IMG/VR virus record: IMGVR_UViG_3300009370_000050
Coordinates: 1 to 46,554 of that record
Length of the DNA: 46,554 nucleotides
DNA from: a virus
Strand: one strand, 5' to 3'
Shown here: piece by piece, positions 41,971 to 46,554 of the stretch
How positions within the stretch are numbered: the stretch's first letter is position 1
How the letters are laid out: each line of letters starts with the position of its first letter
Translations under genes and position numbers: made by a program
Notes under the pieces: generated by a model
What the model was told of the DNA's origin: nothing
The model's database searches: none
What the model saw: the letters and a program-made list of their open reading frames with translations, nothing else

Positions 41971-42202
41971 AGAAATTCCACTACCTAAGGGTTGGAAATG
42001 GTCTGATATGATGTTATCAGAACATAATGTAAAAGTTAGAAATCCATATACAGGAGTAGAACGAGAACTAACACCAATACAAGAAGCAGTATATTCTACA
42101 ATTATAGGTGCTGAAATGGTTGGACACTATACTATAATGCAACAAGGATTAAATTGGTTTAGACAATACTATGCAGATATTTATATGGACTTATTAGATT
42201 AG
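41963..42202 (+). CDS. Hypothetical protein, 79 aa
   Basis: Overlaps the 51-aa gene by 8 nt with the ribosome site GGGAGGCGAGG just upstream. The sequence (PLPKGWKWSDMMLSEHNVKVRN, then GVERELTPIQEAVYSTIIGAE, then NWFRQYYADIYMDLL) is soluble and helical, and resembles small proteins often seen in aquatic phage early regions. No family name or motif known to me. Confidence 0.75.
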   Translation: MSKEIPLPKGWKWSDMMLSEHNVKVRNPYTGVERELTPIQEAVYSTIIGAEMVGHYTIMQQGLNWFRQYYADIYMDLLD

Positions 42203-42228
42203 TACTATCACATAATGAAAGGAACATA

Positions 42229-42507
42229 ATGTTAAAGAAAAGACATTTAGTTCAAATGAGGAGAAATAACCTCAAAGTACGAAACAAGATGTTAAAAGAT
42301 AGTCTTGCGAGTGAAAGTCTAGATGAAAGTAGAAACATAAGTGAAGCACGAACTTGGTTTGAGAAAATAGATGTTTTGCTGTCTTTTATTATAGATGAAA
42401 GAACAAAGGAAGACTCAGAAGATTTACCTTATTGGTGGATTGGAGAGTTTCAAATGGAGAATGGAGAAGGTTGGCTTGATTTTATAGTCAAAAATAAGAA
42501 AAAATAA
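42229..42507 (+). CDS. Hypothetical protein, 92 aa
   Basis: ATG 42229 with AAAGGAACATA upstream. The N-terminus is very basic (LKKRHLVQMRRNNLKVRNKM), the middle is acidic (SLASESLDESRNISEA), then helix and aromatic residues (DLPYWWIGEFQMENGEGW). The basic start could bind nucleic acid. No recognised family. It lies 10 nt before the peptide deformylase gene in the same direction. Confidence 0.75.
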   Translation: MLKKRHLVQMRRNNLKVRNKMLKDSLASESLDESRNISEARTWFEKIDVLLSFIIDERTKEDSEDLPYWWIGEFQMENGEGWLDFIVKNKKK

Positions 42508-42517
42508 GGAGGATACA

Positions 42518-43099
42518 ATGCCTAGGAATAAGGGTCGTATCAAAGATATTGTTGAGGGAAGATGTCCTACATCATTAAACTACCTTAACAATGGAACTAA
42601 TGGTATCAAATGGAGTAAAGTTAATGATACTACAGATGGTCAATCGTACAAAGAATTAAACATTGACCTAATGATTGATGTAGGAAATGAGTTACTATTT
42701 AATGCGAAATACTACGAGAAGCAACCAAGAGGATGTGTTGGTTTAGCATCTATTCAAATTGGACACGATTATACTAATCAATTCGTAGCTAAAATAAATG
42801 GTGTATGGGAGGTGTTTACAGAACCTCAATTAGGTATATCAAGTACATCATATCGGACTAAGGAGGGATGTTTATCATTACCTAAGAAGAAACATCAACG
42901 AGTATCTGTAGTTCGATTTGAAACTGACCATATTCAATATCTTGATTGGGAACGATTACAAGAAGGAGAAATGGTATTTAAGATACTAAAGAAGTACAAC
43001 GGAGATTTTACCGAGTTCGAAGGTCAAGTGTTTCAACACGAGAAAGACCATTTGGACGGAATACTAATAACAGAACATAAGGAGATATATAATGGCTAG
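42518..43099 (+). CDS. def: Peptide deformylase, 193 aa
   Basis: All three deformylase motifs are present: GLASIQ at 75-80 (GxGLAxxQ type with V at the second position), EGCLS at 116-120 and HEKDH at 174-178. Metal ligands are C118, H174 and H178; E175 is catalytic. The enzyme removes the formyl group from nascent N-terminal methionine. Family knowledge: aquatic phages often carry short deformylases, thought to speed maturation of proteins during infection. The N-terminal about 70 residues are longer than in minimal phage forms. Strong site AAGGAGG. It overlaps the next gene by 8 nt. Confidence 0.93.
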   Translation: MPRNKGRIKDIVEGRCPTSLNYLNNGTNGIKWSKVNDTTDGQSYKELNIDLMIDVGNELLFNAKYYEKQPRGCVGLASIQIGHDYTNQFVAKINGVWEVFTEPQLGISSTSYRTKEGCLSLPKKKHQRVSVVRFETDHIQYLDWERLQEGEMVFKILKKYNGDFTEFEGQVFQHEKDHLDGILITEHKEIYNG

Positions 43100-43439
43100 T
43101 GAAATGCATAGATGGGTATGTGAAGACCCTAGTTGTAATCATACATTGTATGCTACACAACAACCAGACCCTTCAAGGTCAAAATATAAGTTCAAAAACC
43201 ATATCTGTTCATTCATACCTGTTCCTCACATAGAAGAACAACCTACATATGAAATGGATGGAAGGAAAGTCGAAGGTACTATGTTGGGATGTGGATTAAA
43301 AGAGATAATTCACGCTAACTACATTTGTGGTGGGTTTTTAGATTACACACGACTTCGTGCAGTAGTAATGTTAAATCCTGGCGAGGTTGTAACCTTTCAA
43401 TCAGGCGATAGTACTTGTGATATCAGGAGGTTAACCTAA
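43092..43439 (+). CDS. Cysteine-containing hypothetical protein, 115 aa
   Basis: Overlaps the deformylase gene (8 nt) and the next gene (1 nt). It has cysteines at 10, 15, 39, 67 and 79 plus a late one, and several histidines (MHRWVCEDPSCNHTLY, then FKNHICSF), so metal binding is possible, but no standard zinc finger spacing is complete. The C-terminal third is beta-rich (RAVVMLNPGEVVTFQSGD). I recognise no family. The tight packing suggests a shared function or expression with deformylase. Confidence 0.75.
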   Translation: MASEMHRWVCEDPSCNHTLYATQQPDPSRSKYKFKNHICSFIPVPHIEEQPTYEMDGRKVEGTMLGCGLKEIIHANYICGGFLDYTRLRAVVMLNPGEVVTFQSGDSTCDIRRLT

Positions 43440-43654
43440 TGTTATGGACTTGCTGTCAATGTGGTAATACTTACGACTATGATGAGGGCGATACTGAAGA
43501 ACGAATGTGTTTTGAGTGTTTGTATGACGAGTGTGATGAAGAATACGAGGACTATGTTCAGAATTTGAACAAAGTTCCTCATCAAGTTGGAGACCTGATG
43601 TTCTTTATTCTGTTTTTCCTCGTATGCTGGTACTTCTTCTCGCATTTGTGGTAA
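43439..43654 (+). CDS. Zinc-ribbon membrane protein, 71 aa
   Basis: C5/C8 and C24/C27 form two CxxC knuckles (TCCQCGNTY, MCFECLYD), a zinc ribbon, followed by an acidic linker (CDEEYEDYVQNL) and a C-terminal transmembrane helix (LMFFILFFLVCWYFFSHLW, about 53-71). It would expose the zinc ribbon to the cytoplasm at the inner membrane. Palindromic element copy 7 lies inside the gene. Its start overlaps the previous stop by one base. Role unknown. Confidence 0.75.
   Translation: MLWTCCQCGNTYDYDEGDTEERMCFECLYDECDEEYEDYVQNLNKVPHQVGDLMFFILFFLVCWYFFSHLW
43556..43570 (+). promoter_or_regulatory. Palindromic element copy 7 (inside a gene)
   Basis: GTTCAGAATTTGAAC with CTAT before and AAAG after, within the zinc-ribbon membrane protein gene. 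It is the only copy inside coding sequence, yet it keeps both flanks. Confidence 0.45.
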
Positions 43655-43669
43655 ATGGTGTATTGTCTA

Positions 43670-43688
43670 TGTCGTATATATGTCGTAA
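43670..43688 (+). promoter_or_regulatory. Direct-repeat upstream site (TGTCGTAT / TGTCGTAA, 11-nt period)
   Basis: Two near-identical TGTCGTA half sites in the 72-nt gap before the 132-aa gene, followed by AAATTATATAAC, a plausible -10 region. It resembles the pair at 5192-5211 and the single TGTCATTTA at 44137. Likely an operator or promoter element of plus-strand transcripts. Confidence 0.4.
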
Positions 43689-43726
43689 ATTATATAACCT
43701 GTCAAACAACGAGGTACTATTAAAAT

Positions 43727-44125
43727 ATGTCTAAACCAAAAACAGCAGTAATAGAAGGAAGAGTAGATATTCGCGACTTAGCGACTATTGCTCGTTACTT
43801 CCAACTTATCAATCAACTACCTCAATCGAAAAGTGCTCTCATAACTGAAGTTGTGGGAGCTTGGGCAGATGTGTTAGTAATGAATAATATGATTGATAGA
43901 ACAACTGATACAATTAAAGCAGTACAAGAATTAGAAAGACTAGGTTTCAGTATGGGAGGCGAAAGTCGTAGTGGTGCTAGAAATAGACGAACATATCTGA
44001 AGCAAATACAAAAGGAAACTATTGAGGCAGACCAAATTAAAGGTCCTCAAATTGCAGTGGATAGTCCTGAAGCACAAGATGCTATGAAGATGTTTGAACA
44101 AATGCAAAAAGACCAAAAAGAATAA
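43727..44125 (+). CDS. Hypothetical helical protein, 132 aa
   Basis: The sequence is helical: VDIRDLATIARYFQLINQLPQSKSALITEVVG, WADVLVMNNMID, TIKAVQELERLGF, then a basic loop (SRSGARNRRTYLKQIQKE). This reads like a DNA- or RNA-binding protein, with a faint resemblance to RHH-like proteins (SKSALITEVVGAW), but I cannot assign it. It stands alone, with gaps of 72 and 121 nt carrying shared upstream motifs, so it may have its own promoter. ACGAGGTACTATTAAAAT precedes the ATG. Confidence 0.75.
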   Translation: MSKPKTAVIEGRVDIRDLATIARYFQLINQLPQSKSALITEVVGAWADVLVMNNMIDRTTDTIKAVQELERLGFSMGGESRSGARNRRTYLKQIQKETIEADQIKGPQIAVDSPEAQDAMKMFEQMQKDQKE

Positions 44126-44246
44126 CTTGTTGCAAATGTCATTTATTCGCTGTAAATTATAAATAATGATATAAAAGAATTAATCACGAGTTGTGGTTAG
44201 TAAATGAAAACAATAACTATAATATAAATAATGAAGGAGTAATACA

Positions 44247-44588
44247 ATGGCTGATACAAGTATCAAAGCTACAAAAAACGACAACTCCGCTACTATAACA
44301 TATAACTTCGGAGAAAATTGTTCTGAAGCTATTGAGTTATTTGGTGAGGATGTTGTACTTGCAGGTTTCGTTAAATCTGCTACAATAACTGCACAGGCTA
44401 ATATGAGACGACATTTAGAAGCTGGTGGGTCTGAAGAAGACATACAAGCTAAAATGGCTGATTGGAAACCTGGAGTTGTTGCTAGAAGAACTAAAGACCC
44501 TGTAGGTGCAATCAAAAACAAATTTGCTAACTTAGATGCAGATGCTCAAAAAGAACTTATTAAAGCTCTTAAGAGTCAACTTGCTTAA
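44247..44588 (+). CDS. Hypothetical protein, 113 aa, probably highly expressed
   Basis: ATG 44247 with AAGGAGTAATACA. The N-terminus is beta (NDNSATITYNFGENCSEAI), then helices (VLAGFVKSATITAQANMRRHLEAG), and a C-terminal helix (KNKFANLDADAQKELIKALKS). Its own upstream gap and the strong terminator right after it suggest a single-gene transcript, like the 134-aa gene at 40965, with which it shares a loose layout. The upstream 121-nt gap (44126-44246) is AT-rich with TGTCATTTA at 44137 and no other clear feature. No family recognised. Confidence 0.8.
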   Translation: MADTSIKATKNDNSATITYNFGENCSEAIELFGEDVVLAGFVKSATITAQANMRRHLEAGGSEEDIQAKMADWKPGVVARRTKDPVGAIKNKFANLDADAQKELIKALKSQLA

Positions 44589-44614
44589 GTAAGTAAATAG
44601 TCGGAACAAATAGA

Positions 44615-44639
44615 AGGGAGGCTTCGGTCTCCCTCTTTT
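44615..44639 (+). terminator. Rho-independent terminator with UUCG tetraloop
   Basis: AGGGAGGC and GTCTCCCT pair (8 bp, one G-U) around a TTCG loop closed by C-G, followed by TCTTTT. It lies 27 nt past the stop of the 113-aa gene and before the next ribosome site. Confidence 0.85.
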
Positions 44640-44678
44640 GTGTGCTAAATACCACCAAATTTAACTAGGAGAAAACTA

Positions 44679-44996
44679 ATGTCAGATATTGATAAAGATA
44701 TAAAAGAGCATTTACTTGATGATTACACAGATGCTACTTATTACGGAATTAAAGAAACTATAGAAAACTCAGGTCCTGATTATGGACACGGACAACTCTT
44801 CCAATTAGGTAAGATTATACTTCAAAGACAAACACCTCAAGATGAAAGAATTAATGCTTACAGGTTAATCATATTAGCTTCATTAGCATTGCTACAATAT
44901 AATTTAAAAGACTATGATAAAGAAGAACAAGATGCTGTTAAAAAGCAACTAAACCTATGGGAGAAAAATGGGATTAAAGACGATACAAAAAACTAA
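44679..44996 (+). CDS. Hypothetical protein, 105 aa
   Basis: ATG 44679 with CTAGGAGAAAACTA. The product is helical and acidic: IDKDIKEHLLDDYTDATYYGI, GHGQLFQLGKIILQRQ, DERINAYRLIILASLALLQYN. The last is a hydrophobic helix that may be buried. No motif I recognise. It overlaps the next gene by 29 nt, beginning an operon that continues into the ligase. Confidence 0.75.
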   Translation: MSDIDKDIKEHLLDDYTDATYYGIKETIENSGPDYGHGQLFQLGKIILQRQTPQDERINAYRLIILASLALLQYNLKDYDKEEQDAVKKQLNLWEKNGIKDDTKN

Positions 44997-45339
44997 TAAA
45001 CAAATTCAAGCAGAAGAAACACTTCGTGAACTTCGTATGAGGTTCTGTAAGGAATGTAATGATATTGTACCACTATCTGATTGGGATGGTAGAACTAATC
45101 AATGTAGAAAATGTACACACGAAGAAGTTACAAGACCTCAAGATGAAGTGGTATCTGTATATAAAGGACTAATTAAAGTAATGATATCTTATAGTTATTG
45201 TACTAATAATATGATGTTAATGGTTGCTAATAAAGATGAGGAGCCTAATGTTGTTTTACAAGGTAGCTATGAAGATGTATATGAGAAGTTACAATGGGTA
45301 CTAATAGATTTAGGACTTGGCGATTACGAGTGGGAGTAG
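44968..45339 (+). CDS. Zinc-finger-like protein, 123 aa
   Basis: C27/C30 and C46/C49 (RFCKECND, QCRKCTH) form a two-knuckle zinc finger of the type seen in small phage or HNH-associated proteins, but no endonuclease motif follows. The C-terminal part is mixed alpha/beta (YKGLIKVMISYSYCTNNMMLM, YEDVYEKLQWVLIDLGLG). It could bind nucleic acid or be an adaptor. It overlaps its upstream neighbour by 29 nt and its stop overlaps the next GTG. Confidence 0.75.
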   Translation: MGLKTIQKTNKQIQAEETLRELRMRFCKECNDIVPLSDWDGRTNQCRKCTHEEVTRPQDEVVSVYKGLIKVMISYSYCTNNMMLMVANKDEEPNVVLQGSYEDVYEKLQWVLIDLGLGDYEWE

Positions 45340-45500
45340 TGACTGAGGACCAGTTGTATATTTTAATTAAGAAAGTTTTGTGGGACTACAAACAATGTAA
45401 CCTTCAAAGTAATGCCGTTAGAGAACGGATAACTAATGAAATCAAACGAGATATTAAAGTTTTCGTTTGCAGAGAACAAGAAAATAATAAGGAGAAATAA
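45339..45500 (+). CDS. Small hypothetical protein, 53 aa
   Basis: Start chosen at GTG 45339, which overlaps the upstream stop (TAGTG), a common coupled arrangement; an upstream ATG at 45294 lies inside the previous gene without a ribosome site. The product is helical and charged (TEDQLYILIKKVLWDYKQ, VRERITNEIKRDIKVFV). Role unknown. Start uncertain. Confidence 0.6.
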   Translation: MTEDQLYILIKKVLWDYKQCNLQSNAVRERITNEIKRDIKVFVCREQENNKEK

Positions 45501-45502
45501 TA

Positions 45503-45754
45503 ATGGATGTAATATACTATCAAACTGTGGAAAGTATAACTAATGGGATAATATGTATAGGTTTTTTAGGTATGGTGGCTTGGTTTGCACTTAAAGCTTA
45601 TACAATGTATTTAAGGTCTCAGGAACAAAAGCATATCCAAGATAGAATTCATTCTGAATCTATGGCTAAAGTTAATTATGAAGGATTAATTGACGGACTT
45701 AAAAGAGAAATACAATTACTTAAAAATCAAATGGAAATGAGAGGTAAGAAATGA
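45503..45754 (+). CDS. Membrane-anchored coiled-coil protein, 83 aa
   Basis: ATG 45503 after AATAAGGAGAAATAATA. A transmembrane helix spans about residues 14-33 (NGIICIGFLGMVAWFALKAY), followed by a charged helix and coiled coil (LIDGLKREIQLLKNQMEM). It is likely an inner-membrane protein with a cytoplasmic helix. Small membrane proteins of this sort occur in phage early regions. It overlaps the next gene by 4 nt (ATGA). Confidence 0.75.
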   Translation: MDVIYYQTVESITNGIICIGFLGMVAWFALKAYTMYLRSQEQKHIQDRIHSESMAKVNYEGLIDGLKREIQLLKNQMEMRGKK

Positions 45755-46044
45755 GTAAGGATTATGATGTAAGTAAAGACATAGAAAGAGCAGGTGGTAA
45801 ACAGGCTTGGGAGAATGAAGGTCGTATCGCTGACCTAACAATGACAGTTCAAGGTAAGCAAATGATACTTGATGATTGGGAAGAATTACTTGCTGGTGCT
45901 TATTGGTTATTAAATCGTACTGACAGAAAAGATTTCCCTGCACTTTTAAATAAGTGGAAGAAGTGCTATCGTGAATGGTACGAGACTGAGGAAGAAATAG
46001 ATAGAGTGATACAACAGATGATTGATAAGAAGCGAGGTAAGTAA
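45751..46044 (+). CDS. Hypothetical protein, 97 aa
   Basis: Helical and charged: SKDIERAGGKQAWENEG, then MILDDWEELLAGAYWLLNRTD, then WKKCYREWYETEEEIDRVIQ. The start overlaps the membrane protein stop; the stop overlaps the ligase start by one base (TAATG). The tight coupling with ligase suggests the same operon. No family recognised. Confidence 0.75.
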   Translation: MSKDYDVSKDIERAGGKQAWENEGRIADLTMTVQGKQMILDDWEELLAGAYWLLNRTDRKDFPALLNKWKKCYREWYETEEEIDRVIQQMIDKKRGK

Positions 46045-46554
46045 TGGCTCGAAGTAAACATATAATGTTAGCATACCCATATGATAAAGGTAGGTTGGAA
46101 AGAATGTCAAGACCCTTCATTGTACAACCAAAGTTAGATGGTATAAGATGTATGACTTTTGTTACCGATAAAGGTGTTGCTATGACATCCTCGCAATCCA
46201 ATATAATCAACTCAGTACCACACATACAAACTGCTATTGAAAGGTGGTTTGATGTTATGAACTCAACCAATGATATAGTTGCATTAGATGGAGAACTGTA
46301 TGTACACGGAATGAACTTCCAAGACATTGTTAGCATAGCTAAGCGAACAAAGAATAAACATAGAGATTTTCTTAAAATGGAATATCATATCTTTGATTGT
46401 ATTCATAAAGAGCCTATGAGTCAAACTCAAAGGATATCATTGTTAATATCTACAATGGGATTAATGCCGTTAGAAACTCAACAATTCGTTAAGCGAGTAC
46501 CAAATTATATCGCAATGACTAAAGATGAGATTGGTACACAACTTCATAAATGTA
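46044..46554 (+). CDS. ATP-dependent DNA ligase, N-terminal part (continues at 1-493)
   Basis: Begins at ATG 46044, overlapping the previous stop by one base, with AAGCGAGGTAAGTA upstream. Ligase motif I is PKLDGIR (catalytic K at about residue 30), motif III is LDGELY, then MEYHIFDC. The frame continues across the window end into position 120 via the 119-bp overlap, giving 294 aa. The full description is in the entry at 1-493. Confidence 0.93.
   Translation, partial: MARSKHIMLAYPYDKGRLERMSRPFIVQPKLDGIRCMTFVTDKGVAMTSSQSNIINSVPHIQTAIERWFDVMNSTNDIVALDGELYVHGMNFQDIVSIAKRTKNKHRDFLKMEYHIFDCIHKEPMSQTQRISLLISTMGLMPLETQQFVKRVPNYIAMTKDEIGTQLHKC
46436..46554. repeat. 119-bp terminal direct repeat, right copy
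   Basis: Identical to bases 1-119; see that entry. Confidence 0.95.

Noticed and set aside
45716-46336. 206-codon ORF antisense to the ligase and 97-aa genes
   Set aside because: It opposes two well-supported genes, with no ribosome site, and has Ser/Leu-rich antisense composition.
1-46554. CRISPR arrays, insertion sequences, integrase or attachment sites
   Set aside because: No regularly spaced long repeats, transposase-like ORF, or recombinase motif was seen on either strand.

Overview
The window is a complete, circular-mapping genome of an AT-rich lytic bacteriophage. The first 119 bases (1-119) are repeated exactly as the last 119 (46436-46554), so the unique sequence is about 46,435 bp. 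One ATP-dependent DNA ligase gene runs across the artificial ends (46044-46554 continuing into 1-493). The virion genes (large terminase, portal, scaffold, a DUF5309/SU10-like major capsid, adaptor, nozzle-like protein, very large ejection proteins, no sheath or tape measure) point to a short-tailed, podovirus-like phage. No integrase, RNA polymerase, tRNA, CRISPR or IS element was seen. The host cannot be named; composition and gene set resemble phages from aquatic metagenomes.

Layout: two arms diverge from a non-coding region at about 40.55-40.96 kb and converge at about 8.89-8.92 kb. The plus-strand arm (40965 through the junction to 8888) begins with small unknown genes, a 51-aa membrane protein, a peptide deformylase, a zinc-ribbon membrane protein and further small genes. 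It then carries the replication and recombination block: DNA ligase, Cas4/RecB-type nuclease, Sak4-like ATPase, an SSB-like OB-fold protein, a ribbon-helix-helix protein, a ParB-methyltransferase fusion, a UDG-exonuclease-polymerase A fusion, and a DUF3987-like P-loop ATPase.

The minus-strand arm (40551 down to 8916) is one long late block: SAP-domain protein, small terminase, M15 endolysin, two DUF2589-like proteins, a holin-like membrane protein, tail/spike proteins, large terminase, fibre-like protein, portal, scaffold, decoration protein, major capsid, adaptor, nozzle, GNAT-like protein, and five large ejection/internal virion ORFs. The last of these is 1754 aa with an HExxH metalloprotease motif.

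Most notable signals: (1) a canonical -1 frameshift cassette (GGGAAAG heptamer on a stop codon, 5-nt spacer, 7-bp stem) that would join the 549-aa and 407-aa ejection ORFs into about 1040 aa; (2) seven copies of an oriented palindromic element, GTTCA-N5-TGAAC with CTAT/AAAG flanks, spread over the genome and mostly between genes; (3) a 13-bp plus inner 7-bp RNA hairpin in the leader of the RHH gene; (4) a polymerase with His at the E. coli Phe762 position; (5) a repeat-rich, AT-rich origin candidate at 41.46-41.72 kb.
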